From assembly GCF_021129305.1 (NCBI RefSeq), contig NZ_JAJOMB010000021.1, forward strand, positions 124,001-188,000: a stretch of DNA of 64,000 nucleotides. The letters are read 5' to 3'. The position numbers were made by a program, and so were the translations under genes. This document shows positions 40,631 to 50,411 of this stretch, in pieces. The stretch is from Kineosporia babensis. Lineage in GTDB: Bacteria > Actinomycetota > Actinomycetes > Actinomycetales > Kineosporiaceae. The number at the start of each line of letters is the position of its first letter. Positions within the stretch are counted from its first letter, which is position 1. The notes under the pieces were generated by a model. The model did not search any database and was not told the origin of the DNA. It saw only the letters and a list, made by a program, of their open reading frames with translations.

Positions 40631-42430
40631 TTACTGGTCCTTGGCGGCGAGGCGGGCGAGTTCCTCCTCGATCACCGACTCGTCCAGCTTGCGGAAGATC
40701 GGCGTGGGCGCCGCAACGACGGTGCCGGGCACGATCGGCGCCGACTCCCAGGCCGCCACCGTCTCGCCCAGCTTGTAGTTACCCATCAGCACCGGATAGC
40801 CCGGGCCGCCGTCCAGGTCCTCCACCTCACGGATCTCCGGCAGCGGCGAGACCGTGCCGGTACCGCCGAACGCCTCGTGCACCAGCTGCGAGCTGTGCGG
40901 CAGGAACGGCGAAAGCAGCACCCGGCAGTCGTTGATCGCCTGGGCGGCCACGTGCAGCACCGTCTTCATCCGCTCGAAGTCGGTCTTCTTCAGCTTCCAC
41001 GGCTCGGTCTCGGACAGGTACCGGTTGACCTCGGCGACCACCCGCATCGCCTCGGTCAGGGCGGCCTTCTGCTTGTGCCCCTGAAGCAGGTCCCCCACGG
41101 TGGCGAAACCGGCCTGGGTGGTCTGCAGCACTGCGGTGTCGATCTCCTGCAGCTCACCGGCCTCGGGGATCGCACCCAGGTTCTTGTGGATCAGCGAGGC
41201 GGTGCGGTTGACCAGGTTGCCCCAGCCGGCCACCAGCTCGTCGTTGGTGCGGCGGACGAACTCGGCCCAGGTGAAGTCGGTGTCCTGGTTCTCCGGCCCG
41301 GCCGCGCAGATGAAGTAGCGCAGCGCGTCGGGCTGGTAGCGGGACAGGATGTCGCGCACGTAGATGACCACGCCGCGGCTGGAGGAGAACTGCTTGCCCT
41401 CCATGGTCAGGAACTCGCTGCTGACCACCTCGGTGGGCAGGTTCAGCACGCCGTACCGGCCCGGCTCGCCGCCCTTGGCGCCCTTACCCGCGTAGGCCAG
41501 CAGCTCGGCTGGCCAGATCTGCGAGTGGAAGGTGATGTTGTCCTTGCCCATGAAGTAGTTGGAGGCGGCCTCGGGGTCGTTCCACCACTTGCGCCACTGC
41601 TCCGGGTCGTCGGTGCGCCGGGCCCACTCGATCGAGGCCGAGAGGTAGCCGACCACCGCGTCGAACCAGACGTACAGGCGCTTGGCGTTGTTGTCCTCCC
41701 AGCCCTCCAGCGGCACCGGGATACCCCAGTCGATGTCCCTGGTCATCGCCCGGGGCTTGAGGTCCTCGAGCAGGTTGAGCGAGAACTTCAGGACGTTGGG
41801 CCGCCAGCCCTCCCGGGTCTTCAGCCACTCGCCGAGCGCCTCGGCCAGCGCGGGCAGGTCGAGGAAGAAGTGCGTGGTCTCGACGAACTTCGGGGTCTCG
41901 CCGTTGACCCGGCTCTTCGGGTCGATCAGGTCGGCCGGGTCGAGCTGGTTGCCGCAGTTGTCGCACTGGTCGCCGCGGGCGGAGGTGAACTTGCAGATCG
42001 GGCAGGTGCCCTCGATGTAGCGGTCGGGCAGGGTGCGGCCGGTGGACGGGGAGACCGCACCGGTGGTGGTCTGCTCGATCATGTAGCCGTTGGCGTGATC
42101 GGTGCGGAACAGCTCCTGCGCCACGGCGTAGTGGTTGCGCGTGGTGGTGCGGGTGAACAGGTCGTAGGACAGGCCGAGGGCGTGCAGGTCCTCGACGATC
42201 ATCCGGTTGTAGCGGTCGGCCAGCTCGCGCGGCGACACACCCTCCTGCTCGGCCTGCACCAGGATCGGCGTGCCGTGCTCGTCCGTGCCGCTCACCATCA
42301 GCACGTCATGTCCGGCCATTCGCATGTAGCGGCTGTAGACGTCGGAGGGCACGCCGAAGCCGGCGACATGGCCGATGTGACGAGGGCCGTTGGCGTAAGG
42401 CCAAGCGACCGCGGTGAGGATCCTGGTCAT
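40631..42430 (-). CDS. metG: Methionyl-tRNA synthetase
   Basis: 599 aa. The class I HIGH motif is [18 protein letters not shown]. The zinc knuckle is [18 protein letters not shown], and the KMSKS-loop equivalent is [13 protein letters not shown]. The anticodon-binding helical domain contains [11 protein letters not shown] and ends in a charged tail with no tRNA-binding-domain extension. It charges tRNA-Met. The gene is flanked by a strong terminator and by the minisatellite of the DUF6493-like gene. Confidence 0.97.
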   Translation of the reverse strand: MTRILTAVAWPYANGPRHIGHVAGFGVPSDVYSRYMRMAGHDVLMVSGTDEHGTPILVQAEQEGVSPRELADRYNRMIVEDLHALGLSYDLFTRTTTRNHYAVAQELFRTDHANGYMIEQTTTGAVSPSTGRTLPDRYIEGTCPICKFTSARGDQCDNCGNQLDPADLIDPKSRVNGETPKFVETTHFFLDLPALAEALGEWLKTREGWRPNVLKFSLNLLEDLKPRAMTRDIDWGIPVPLEGWEDNNAKRLYVWFDAVVGYLSASIEWARRTDDPEQWRKWWNDPEAASNYFMGKDNITFHSQIWPAELLAYAGKGAKGGEPGRYGVLNLPTEVVSSEFLTMEGKQFSSSRGVVIYVRDILSRYQPDALRYFICAAGPENQDTDFTWAEFVRRTNDELVAGWGNLVNRTASLIHKNLGAIPEAGELQEIDTAVLQTTQAGFATVGDLLQGHKQKAALTEAMRVVAEVNRYLSETEPWKLKKTDFERMKTVLHVAAQAINDCRVLLSPFLPHSSQLVHEAFGGTGTVSPLPEIREVEDLDGGPGYPVLMGNYKLGETVAAWESAPIVPGTVVAAPTPIFRKLDESVIEEELARLAAKDQ

Positions 42431-42744
42431 GTCCTGAATCTTTCCATGTTCTGCAACCTGCTTTCCCCCGGCCTGCTCCGTCCGCGTGCCGGGCCGGGCC
42501 GGCGATCCTCCTTCTCACGGATCTCCACACTTCCGGCGCCCTCATCGAGCTGCCCTGTCACTGTTCCCTCTCTTCCGGCACCCGACCTTCCAGCGGCCCA
42601 CCTCCCGGCACCCGACCTCCCGGCACCCGGCCTCCCGGCAGCCGACCTCCCGGCAGCCGACCTTCCCGGCAGCCGACCTCCCGGCAGCCGACCTCCCGGC
42701 AGCCGACCTTCCCGCGGCTGGCCTTCCGGCGCCCGGCCTTCCCG
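42431..42744. other. Interval upstream of metG, mostly minisatellite
   Basis: 314 bp. From 42572 onward it is the 15-bp tandem repeat listed separately; 42431-42571 should hold the metG promoter. No gene is supported. Confidence 0.5.
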
Positions 42745-42797
42745 CTACCGACCTCCCGGCGCCCTGCCTTCCCGCAGCCGACCTTCCGGCGCCCGAG
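42572..42797. repeat. 15-bp tandem minisatellite overlapping the DUF6493-like gene end
   Basis: About fifteen units of the form CTCCCGGCAGCCGAC. The centre (42632-42707) is nearly perfect, with one single-base insertion at about 42663; both flanks are degenerate. The stop codon of the minus-strand gene (42745-42747) lies inside the array, so the last units encode its GRLREGRAPGGR tail. Past the stop the same frame continues as REGRAPEGQPREGRLPGGR, a five-residue periodic tail. Confidence 0.85.
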
Positions 42798-45570
42798 CCG
42801 CCTCAAGTGCCGACTGCAGCCGACGCGCCTCGGAACGCAGCCGGCTGGAACCGGACCGGCCCGCGACCTCGGCAAGGCCGGGCACATCCGAGCCAGAGCC
42901 CTCCCCCAGCGCCGACGGCCCCGCCTGCTGAACCGACTCGACCGTCAGGGCCACCAGATCGGCGAGCCGGGTGATCGAGGTGTGCGACTGAGCGGCCAGG
43001 CAAGGCGGGAGCGCAGCGATGAGGATCTGCCCGAGCGGCGCCCAGCCACCGGCCTCCCCGATCCCCCTCAACGCCCCCACCACACGGTTGAGCTTCAGGC
43101 CGTGCTCAGCGATCTGACCGCCCAGGAGCTGACCGAACGCGCGGGTGTCGAGCTGCCCCCGGCCGATCAGAGTGATCAGCGCATCGGTGGCACCGGCCCG
43201 TTCGGCGGCATCCGGCAGATCGAGGCCGATGCAGTGCAAGAGGTGGCCGGCGGCCCCGATCGGGCCCAGGCCCTCGGCGTGAGCACGCAGTGCATCGCCC
43301 GCGCCGCGGCCGAGTTCAGGAATGTCCCGAACCAGCTGGGCCGCCATCACATCGCGGTCGAACGGCAGCAAGGACGGCCAGAGCGTAAGCCAGGAGGTGT
43401 CACGGTACTGGCTGCGATCGTTGCGCGGGACCGGCAGATGCCAGAGCCCGTGCCAGGGCGAAGGGACTGCGGAAGCGGGGCTGAGGGCCACGATCTGGCT
43501 GGACTTGAGTTCAGGGTTCTCGTTCCAGTACTCCCAGGGGCGGACCTTTCTGGTCCAGGTGTGAAAGGCGGCCTCAGCCCGTGCACTGTGCAGGGGCTCG
43601 AGACGGCTCAGCCCGATCTCGCCCGGGATCGCGGCCCGAACCCGGTGGCGGTCGGCCGGGGACACTCGCAGCCAGGCCTGTTCCAGGTCGAGGGTCCAAG
43701 GTGTACTGCCCACGGCCGCATGCTGCTGGAGACGTTCGATCAGCGCATCGGCTTCCAGAACACCGGCGGCGCTGGTCGGGGTGGACAGCAACACGGGCAC
43801 CGGCGACCACCAGATCCCGTGAGCAATCTCCCGGAGCCGGCTGCGCAGCACGTTCCCCGGCCCGGCCGACTTTGGACGAAAGCCCGGCCGGGCTGACCCA
43901 AAGCCGGTCAGGTCAGACTCGTTGAAGTCAGACCCGGTCAAGGCGGACCCGGGCTCGCCGAGCTGGGCGATCACCTGGGGCTTCCGGTCAGTCTCAGCAC
44001 GCTCGGCGCAGGCCTGCGCCGACTGCACGCACGCCGCCAGGACGTCCAGCAGACTGCCGGCACCGTCATCCTCGTCGAGATACGGATCGGCCTCCGACGG
44101 TGGCTCTCGGGGAAGCCATTTCAGCGTGCCCTCGAGCAGCGGAGTCATGGTGGCGCGCAGCTTTTCGGGCTCGCGCCAGGACAGCTGCACCAAGGCCCCG
44201 AGAATCCGCTCGATCTGAACGAGGTCGGCCGGAGCCCACCAGTCCCGGCTCTGGAGCAGAACCGCCAGTTCTTCGGTGAGCTCCTGCGAGTCGGTGATCG
44301 GCACCAACGCGGCGGACGGCGGCGGTACCGGAAGCACCGAACCGGCTGCCGGGGCTGCGAGCGGTTCCATGATGAAGAGCTGAGCCGCCCGGTCCCGCAG
44401 ATCCGGCGGCAGAGTCTGCGCCACCGATCCGATGTGTTCCCTCGCCGAGGCGCTCAGGTGACCCGCGTACGGAGCGAGCAGGTTCAGCACCATCTTCTGC
44501 AGTGCCGCATCGGGGTGCCCGAGCCCCGTGGACAAGGCCGGCAAGAGCTTCTCCCGGGCATCTGCTGCCTGCTCGTCCGACCGGTTCTTCAGAGCGGTTC
44601 GCAGCCAGGACAACTGAGCCCGGAAGAGCCCCTTGTCGAGCCGGGCCAGCACCGCCACCGTCGCCTCGCGGAGGACTTCGGTGGGCAGATCGCCCTGCTC
44701 GTCGAGCGCCCGCAGGCGCTGCTGGGCCAGACTCGCCACGTTGGCCGGGGCCGCCGCAATCAGGCTGAGGTACTGACCGATCCGGCGAACCACCTCCTCG
44801 CCCTTCGGATCGATGCTGTCGTGCAGGGCGATCAGGCCGTGCAGATTCACCTGACGATCGTTCGTCTGCAGGGCCGCGACACAGGCGTCGATCAGCTCGC
44901 TGCGGGCGAGCAGTCCCTCCTGGTTCAGGGTGAGCAGCATCTGGCGCCGACCGGGCTGGTCGAACAGATGACCGGTGTCCCGAACCTCCAGGGCCCGGAT
45001 GATCAGGACCGACCAGGACGGGCGGGCCCGGACGTCGGCGAGCACCCGCTGCACGTTCTCGATCCACAGGCGCAGGAATCCGGGAGCGTGCGGCAGTTCA
45101 CCCGATCCCCGCCGGGTGAGTTCCAGAGACAGGTGGAAGAACCAGGCCCGGCTGTGGACGTCGGTCTCGCGGACTCGGCCGACCAGATCAGCGGCCAGCT
45201 TCGGACTGCCGGTGAGCTTTCGGGCCTCGAGCACCTGAAAGAGCCGGCCGATCAGCTCGTCCAGACCGCGGCCGTTCGAGGCGTCGATCTCGATCCGCCG
45301 CAGCGCCGCCGGAATCCTGGAGGCGGGGAGGGTACCCACCACCGCGACGGCCGTGGCAGCCATCAGACCGTTGGGGCCTCGGCGAGCATTCCGAAAGTAG
45401 TTGCTGTACTCGACATCGTCTCCGGTCCACCACCTTCCGGCTGCCCTCGCGAAGCCGGCCACCTCGGGCGCGAGCACCCGCCGCTGGGCATCGGTCAGCT
45501 CGAGCAGTGCGGTGGTGGTGCCCTCGGCACCCTGCTTGCGCATGACGAGGAACAGTTCGTCCCATTCCAT
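42745..45570 (-). CDS. Large helical protein resembling DUF6493, second copy
   Basis: 941 aa, ATG at 45570 with TAGGAG 9 nt upstream; the previous gene's stop lies between. No signal or membrane segment. It is mostly helical, with Leu/Ala-rich stretches suggestive of HEAT/ARM-like repeats (LNLLAPYAGHLSASAREHIG). It is collinear with the next-upstream gene product: LTDAQRRVLAPEVAGFARAA, VGTLPASRIPAALRRIEID, LFRAQLSWLRTALKN, PVPVLLSTPTSAAGVLEADA and LTLWPSLLPFDRDVMAAQLV have close counterparts there. I recall such proteins as DUF6493, next to SWIM zinc-finger genes. Function unknown. The C-terminus is made of the minisatellite. Confidence 0.75.
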   Translation of the reverse strand: MEWDELFLVMRKQGAEGTTTALLELTDAQRRVLAPEVAGFARAAGRWWTGDDVEYSNYFRNARRGPNGLMAATAVAVVGTLPASRIPAALRRIEIDASNGRGLDELIGRLFQVLEARKLTGSPKLAADLVGRVRETDVHSRAWFFHLSLELTRRGSGELPHAPGFLRLWIENVQRVLADVRARPSWSVLIIRALEVRDTGHLFDQPGRRQMLLTLNQEGLLARSELIDACVAALQTNDRQVNLHGLIALHDSIDPKGEEVVRRIGQYLSLIAAAPANVASLAQQRLRALDEQGDLPTEVLREATVAVLARLDKGLFRAQLSWLRTALKNRSDEQAADAREKLLPALSTGLGHPDAALQKMVLNLLAPYAGHLSASAREHIGSVAQTLPPDLRDRAAQLFIMEPLAAPAAGSVLPVPPPSAALVPITDSQELTEELAVLLQSRDWWAPADLVQIERILGALVQLSWREPEKLRATMTPLLEGTLKWLPREPPSEADPYLDEDDGAGSLLDVLAACVQSAQACAERAETDRKPQVIAQLGEPGSALTGSDFNESDLTGFGSARPGFRPKSAGPGNVLRSRLREIAHGIWWSPVPVLLSTPTSAAGVLEADALIERLQQHAAVGSTPWTLDLEQAWLRVSPADRHRVRAAIPGEIGLSRLEPLHSARAEAAFHTWTRKVRPWEYWNENPELKSSQIVALSPASAVPSPWHGLWHLPVPRNDRSQYRDTSWLTLWPSLLPFDRDVMAAQLVRDIPELGRGAGDALRAHAEGLGPIGAAGHLLHCIGLDLPDAAERAGATDALITLIGRGQLDTRAFGQLLGGQIAEHGLKLNRVVGALRGIGEAGGWAPLGQILIAALPPCLAAQSHTSITRLADLVALTVESVQQAGPSALGEGSGSDVPGLAEVAGRSGSSRLRSEARRLQSALEAARAPEGRLREGRAPGGR

Positions 45571-45573
45571 CGG

Positions 45574-48264
45574 TCAGTCTCCTACCGCGACAGGGGCCAG
45601 AGCAGCCTGGAGACGCCGCGCTTCGGTGCGCAGACGACTGGCACTCTTGCGGATGGCCAGGTGGTTCAAACGAGAAGCCAGATCGGTCTGCTCGCCCACC
45701 TCCCACGAGCCACCTCGATGAACCGCCTCGACCGCCAGCGCGACCAGATCGGCCAGACGGGCGGGTGGTACCTGGGCACCGGTGGGCAGACAGCGCGCCA
45801 AGGCTTCGACCAGGATCGGCCGAAGCGCAGACCAGGCCCCGGCCTGCCCGACCGTCTGCAGGGTCTCCACCACGCGGTTCAGCTTCAGATCGCTTCGGGT
45901 GATCAGGTGCCCCAGGAGCGCCCCGAACTGCCCGGCGTCGAGATCGCCCCGGCCGATCAGCGCGATCAGGCCTTCGGCGGTGGCCGCCCGGTCGCCCGCT
46001 TCCGGAAGGTTGAGGCCGTAGCAGTACAGGAGCAGGCTCATCGCGCCGGCCGGGCCCGGAGCCTCGGCGTGCAGGCGGACGACTTCACCTGCCCCACGGT
46101 GGGCCTCAAGATCCTCCCGGCTCAGATGGGCGGCCGTGATGTCCGGCTCGAAAGGCAGCAGCGACGGCCACATCGAGAGCCAGGGACTCTTGCTCCAGCC
46201 CGGTCTCCCGCCGTCCGGAGCGGGCAGGTGCCACAGCTGGTTCCAGGGTTCGAGCGTGTCGCTGTCCGGGGTGATCGAGCCGACCAGGCGGGTGCCGAGC
46301 ACCTCCTGTGTGATCGGGCCGAAACCGTCCCGCTGGGCCTGGGTCTGGGTCCAGCCCTCGAGCCGCACCTCCGCCCTGACCTCGGACAGGCCGACCAGAT
46401 GCTCGGCGTTCTCCGGCCCGGCAACCCGCCGCACGTCCTCCAGCAGGCCGTCCCGCTCGGCCGGGCAGACCCTCAGCCAGGCCTGGATCAGGTCGTGCAG
46501 CCACGGCCGGCATCCGGCGGACTCGACCAGCAGCAGACGACGCCGCAGCTCCTCCCCCTCGATCACCCCGTCGACCGTGCTGGGCGTGGCCAGCAGCACC
46601 GGTACCGGTGCCCAGCGGATGCCGGAGGCGACCTCCCAGATCCGGCGGTTCAGAACTGCTCCCGGCCTCAGCCCGGCCATCCGGCCGGACGGGTACGGCA
46701 GGTGCTCCGGGTCCAGCTCCTGACGGTGGCGTTGCTCCGACGGGCGCTCGGCGCAGGACTGGGCTGAACGCAGGCAGAGGTTGATCGCCTCCAGGGTGCT
46801 GACGTTGATGTACTCGCCAGGGCTGCCCTGCTGGTAGTGACGCGGCGGCGGCTCACCCTGAAGCCAGCGGAGTTGCCCGAACAGCGGAGCGAGCGCACGG
46901 TGCAAGTGCTCCGGATCGCTCCAGGACCAGCGCACCAGGGCCTCGAGCATGCGCTCGATCTGCTGCGGATCGACCTGCATCCAGTACTCGTAGCTCTGGT
47001 AGAACACGGCCAGGACCTCAGCCGCTTCTTCGGGTGTGTCGAGGAGTTCCAGCGGCGCCGCAGGCTGCGCGAGCGGAAGTTCCGGGTCACCCAGTTCCTC
47101 GGTAGGCACCTCGGCGCCGAACAGCCCGGCGGCCCGGCCATGCAGATCCGGCGCCAAACCGGCTGCAGCAGAGGAGAGTTCCGAGAGCAACGGGCCGGGT
47201 AGCTCCTTGACGTACGGGGCCAGCAGCTCCAGAGCGCTCTTCTGCAGCGCCGGGTCCGGATGCCCGAAGCCCACCGCCACGGCCCGGGCCAGGGGCTCCC
47301 GGCCTCCCGGGTTCCGCTTCAGCGCGGCTCGCAACCAGCCCAGCTGGGCCCGGAAAAGGCCCTTGTCCGGCCGGACCAGAACCGCCTCCGAGGCCTGCGC
47401 CAGCTCGGCGACCTGCAGCCGGCCGGCTGCATCAAGAGCCTGCAGGTGCTGCTGAGCCACCATGGCGACGAAGGCAGGCGCACCGGCCAGCAAGCTGACA
47501 TAGTGACCGGCCCGGATCTCGTCGAGCGAAGGGGCCAGTTCTTCGTGGAAGTCGACCAGGCCGCGCAGATCCAGTTTCCGATCCGTGGCCTGCAGAGCGC
47601 CGACACAGGCCTCGAGCAGTTCGGTGCGCGGAATCAGCCCATCAGCACTCAGTTGGAGCAGGGTGCTGCGCACGCCCGGCTCGGACAGCCGGGCTCCAGT
47701 GCCCCTGGTCTCCCAGGAGCTGAAGGCCAGTCCCGCCCAGTCGGGCCGGGCCCGGACATCCTCGTCGATCTGTTCCGCCCAGGTGATCCACACCCGGACG
47801 AAGGCCGGATGCACCTGCGGCGCTTGCGTACTACGCAACAGCATCTGCCGGGCCAGCTCGAAGAACCAGCGGGCGCTGGACAGGTCACTGTCGCGCACCC
47901 GCCGGGCCAGCTCGTCGGCCAGCTTCGGGTTACCGGTCAGGCCACGGGCCTGAAGGATCCGGACCAGGTGGTCGGCCAGCGCCCGGCTGCCGGAGCCGTA
48001 AGCGATGCTCACCCAGAGCCGGCGCAGAACGGCCGGCAGTTTCGAGGCCGGGAGCGTGCCCACGATCGCGGCCGCCACGGCCGCCGCCGGGTTCTTCTGC
48101 AGCGAGCGACTGTCGGACCAGCCGCCGCCCACATAGGTCCGGGCAAAAGCAGCCATCTGCGGGGCCAGGGCCCGCCGCTGCTCGTCGGTGAGCTCGATCA
48201 TCACGCTCACCATGCGGTCGAGCTCCTGAGCCCGCACGCCGTCCAGCAGTTCGTCGAAGTCCAT
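45574..48264 (-). CDS. Large helical protein resembling DUF6493, first copy
   Basis: 896 aa, ATG at 48264 with GAAGAGG upstream, 3 nt after the SWIM gene. Cytosolic by appearance. Landmarks shared with its paralogue are LTDEQRRALAPQMAAFARTY, VGTLPASKLPAVLRRLWVS, LTGNPKLADELARRVRDSD, LFRAQLGWLRAALKRNPGG, PVPVLLATPSTVDGVIEGEE and WLSMWPSLLPFEPDITAAHL. The repeated helical pairs suggest a solenoid that could act as a scaffold or binding surface. No catalytic motif was found. Tandem duplication with strong divergence implies the two copies have distinct roles in one complex. The next gene begins 3 nt after its stop. Confidence 0.78.
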   Translation of the reverse strand: MDFDELLDGVRAQELDRMVSVMIELTDEQRRALAPQMAAFARTYVGGGWSDSRSLQKNPAAAVAAAIVGTLPASKLPAVLRRLWVSIAYGSGSRALADHLVRILQARGLTGNPKLADELARRVRDSDLSSARWFFELARQMLLRSTQAPQVHPAFVRVWITWAEQIDEDVRARPDWAGLAFSSWETRGTGARLSEPGVRSTLLQLSADGLIPRTELLEACVGALQATDRKLDLRGLVDFHEELAPSLDEIRAGHYVSLLAGAPAFVAMVAQQHLQALDAAGRLQVAELAQASEAVLVRPDKGLFRAQLGWLRAALKRNPGGREPLARAVAVGFGHPDPALQKSALELLAPYVKELPGPLLSELSSAAAGLAPDLHGRAAGLFGAEVPTEELGDPELPLAQPAAPLELLDTPEEAAEVLAVFYQSYEYWMQVDPQQIERMLEALVRWSWSDPEHLHRALAPLFGQLRWLQGEPPPRHYQQGSPGEYINVSTLEAINLCLRSAQSCAERPSEQRHRQELDPEHLPYPSGRMAGLRPGAVLNRRIWEVASGIRWAPVPVLLATPSTVDGVIEGEELRRRLLLVESAGCRPWLHDLIQAWLRVCPAERDGLLEDVRRVAGPENAEHLVGLSEVRAEVRLEGWTQTQAQRDGFGPITQEVLGTRLVGSITPDSDTLEPWNQLWHLPAPDGGRPGWSKSPWLSMWPSLLPFEPDITAAHLSREDLEAHRGAGEVVRLHAEAPGPAGAMSLLLYCYGLNLPEAGDRAATAEGLIALIGRGDLDAGQFGALLGHLITRSDLKLNRVVETLQTVGQAGAWSALRPILVEALARCLPTGAQVPPARLADLVALAVEAVHRGGSWEVGEQTDLASRLNHLAIRKSASRLRTEARRLQAALAPVAVGD

Positions 48265-48267
48265 CGC

Positions 48268-49623
48268 TCAGACCTCTTCCCGGGCCGACTGCTCCACGGC
48301 CAGAACGTGCTTGCACGGGCCCCGGCTGCCCTGGTGCTTCGCGAACCAGACGCAGGTGCAGGTCCGCCGATCGCCCGCCAGCCGCACCCGATGCGTGTGA
48401 TCGCCCGCGCTGACCAGGCCGATCACCTCGCCGGGCCGGTTCTGCTCGAGACTGACCGCACCGGCCGCGACCAGCGCCCGAGCAGCGCCGTGGCGGGGGT
48501 TCATCTGCTCGACCAGACCACCGTCGAAGGGCAGCTCACGGTGGAAGGAGGCGGCCTCGGCCAGATCATGGCCGACCCTCCCGGCCGCACCGAGGCGGAC
48601 CAGTGCGGCCCGGACCCGGGCCGGAGTGAGCCCGGACCCCGCCGCCAGCTCGGCGAGGTCGATCCGCGGTTCGAAGGCGAGCAGCACGCTGACCAGGTCT
48701 GCGTCTTCAGCCACGGTGTCTCCCGAGAGCGCGTCGAGCACTGCTCCCTCACCGGAGAAACCGCGGGTGGCATCGGGTGAAAGGGTTGCGGTGAGCCGCA
48801 TACCGGGCAACGCCAGTTCCCAGGCGCTGGCGACCGGCTGGCTGGTGCTCGTGACCCCCGGCCCGTAGACCCGCAGCCCGGTGGCGAACCGCAGCAGGGG
48901 CAGGATCGCCGAAAGACGCTGCGGACCAGGGAGGCACACCGCCCCCGGAACCGGCCGGGAGACCAGGCGCAGCGAGCGGCCGGCCGGCGCGAACCAGAAC
49001 GCACCGGCGGCCCGGCGCTGGCTGGGCAGGGACCGCAGCAGACGTGACGCCTCGGCGGCCGGAATCTCCGCCCGGGCATCGAACTCGCTGGTGAGCACGT
49101 AGATCTCGCCGAAGCCACGCACCCAGCGGGCAGGCAACGGCACCTTGCGCTCGACCACGGAGTCGGTCTTGGTGGTGACCGTCACGTCGTCCGGGCCGAC
49201 AGCCAGATGCAGCGGCTGCCCGTCGAGCAGCCCGCTGAGCATGCGCCGCAGCGGTTCGTTGACGTCGACGTTGGTGGTGCCCCGGTCGATGACGTCACCG
49301 TCGAAACCGGAGCCCAGCACGTCGAGCCGCAGGTGCACACCGCCGCACACCGAGAACGACTCGAAGCGCAGCCGCTCCCCGTCGCTGGTGACCACCGGAT
49401 CGCGGAACGTGGTGTCGGCCGGCTGGAAATACCTGGTGCGAGCCACTTCTGCCACCGCCAGAAGCCCGGCCGCAGCCACCGCCGGACGCTGCAGGAACCC
49501 GGTGAAGAACCGCGGGTGCGCCCCGGGGTCCCGCAGGGCGGTACCGCCGGACGTCTCCAGCCCCAGCCCGCCCGGGGTGAGCTCGGACGGCTGGCGGTAT
49601 GTGTAGGTCTGGACCGAATCCAT
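48268..49623 (-). CDS. SWIM zinc-finger protein
   Basis: 451 aa from the ATG at 49623 (MDSVQTYTYRQPS); an ATG four codons earlier is possible and no ribosome-binding site decides between them. The SWIM motif CTC-x13-CKH (CTCVWFAKHQGSRGPCKHVL) lies near the C-terminus, with all four ligands present. The preceding 400 residues contain segments typical of this group: HPRFFTGFLQRPAVAAAGLL, RLRFESFSVCGGVHLRLDVL and TTNVDVNEPLRRML. A winged-helix-like part (LTPARVRAALVRLGAAGRVG) precedes the finger. SWIM domains bind DNA or protein. It heads a three-gene operon with the two DUF6493-like genes, spaced 3 nt apart. Confidence 0.85.
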   Translation of the reverse strand: MDSVQTYTYRQPSELTPGGLGLETSGGTALRDPGAHPRFFTGFLQRPAVAAAGLLAVAEVARTRYFQPADTTFRDPVVTSDGERLRFESFSVCGGVHLRLDVLGSGFDGDVIDRGTTNVDVNEPLRRMLSGLLDGQPLHLAVGPDDVTVTTKTDSVVERKVPLPARWVRGFGEIYVLTSEFDARAEIPAAEASRLLRSLPSQRRAAGAFWFAPAGRSLRLVSRPVPGAVCLPGPQRLSAILPLLRFATGLRVYGPGVTSTSQPVASAWELALPGMRLTATLSPDATRGFSGEGAVLDALSGDTVAEDADLVSVLLAFEPRIDLAELAAGSGLTPARVRAALVRLGAAGRVGHDLAEAASFHRELPFDGGLVEQMNPRHGAARALVAAGAVSLEQNRPGEVIGLVSAGDHTHRVRLAGDRRTCTCVWFAKHQGSRGPCKHVLAVEQSAREEV

Positions 49624-49695
49624 GATGGGGACCATAGAGGCAGGGTCCGACAATCTTGGCCGAAGGCATCGAACGGCCGGAAAGCACCCGGAAGG

Positions 49696-50406
49696 TCAAG
49701 GGTCCAGCACGCAGAACTCGTTGCCCTCCGGATCGGCCAGTACCACCCAGGGTTCGGCCCCGCTCTGCCCCACGTCGGCGGGCCGGGCTCCCCGGGCGAG
49801 CAGCCGCTTCGCCTCAGCCTCCGGATCGTCCCCGGCGAAAGGTCGCACGTCCAGGTGGATCCGGTTCTTCACGATCTTCGGCGCAGCGCTGCGCACGAAC
49901 TGGATCAGCGGGCCGGAACCCGGATCCAGCGCGGTGACGTGCTCGCTACCGACCATGACGGCGCCCCCTACCGCCTGCGCCCAGAACTGAGCCAGGGGCA
50001 GCGGCTCCCGCGCCTGCACGGTGATCGCGGCGATCGAGCCTCGCCCGTCGTAGCCGTCCCAGTGCCTGAGCACGCAGAACTCGTTGCCCTGGGGATCCTG
50101 GAGAACAAACCAGGGACGCTCGACGTCCAGTTCGATGCGCCGGGCCCCCAGCGCCTCCAGCTGGGCAACCCGGGCCGGCGGGTCCACGGCCTGCAGATCG
50201 AAGTGGATCCGATTCCATCCGGACTTCGGCTCCGGAGCCGAACCGAACACCAGCTCGACACCGGGCGCCCCGGCCGAAGGAGCCAGCACCGTCTCCCCGG
50301 CCGGGGAAGACACGACCGGCCAGCCCAGTACCCCACCCCACCAGCGGGCCAACCCGGCGTGGTCCTGCTCGCAGTCGATCACCGCTCCGGCCAGACGGGT
50401 GGGCAC
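49696..50406 (-). CDS. Two-domain VOC protein
   Basis: 236 aa, GTG start 5 nt after the upstream stop. It has two consecutive glyoxalase-fold domains: LARWWGGVLGWPVV...DPQGNEFCVLRHWD (about 1-120), then AAITVQAREPLPLAQFWAQA...DPEGNEFCVLDP. The DPxGNEFCVL signature occurs at the end of each half. It is a tandem duplicate of the next gene. Function is unknown; such proteins occur widely in Streptomyces and relatives. Confidence 0.85.
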   Translation of the reverse strand: MPTRLAGAVIDCEQDHAGLARWWGGVLGWPVVSSPAGETVLAPSAGAPGVELVFGSAPEPKSGWNRIHFDLQAVDPPARVAQLEALGARRIELDVERPWFVLQDPQGNEFCVLRHWDGYDGRGSIAAITVQAREPLPLAQFWAQAVGGAVMVGSEHVTALDPGSGPLIQFVRSAAPKIVKNRIHLDVRPFAGDDPEAEAKRLLARGARPADVGQSGAEPWVVLADPEGNEFCVLDP

Positions 50407-50411
50407 TCGGC

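Noticed and set aside
42486-42974. Plus-strand ORF with ADLPA-type repeats, like a pentapeptide-repeat protein
   Set aside because: It is the opposite strand of the 15-bp minisatellite and the DUF6493-like gene end. Outside the repeat it shows no protein-like sequence, and minus-strand coding is well supported.
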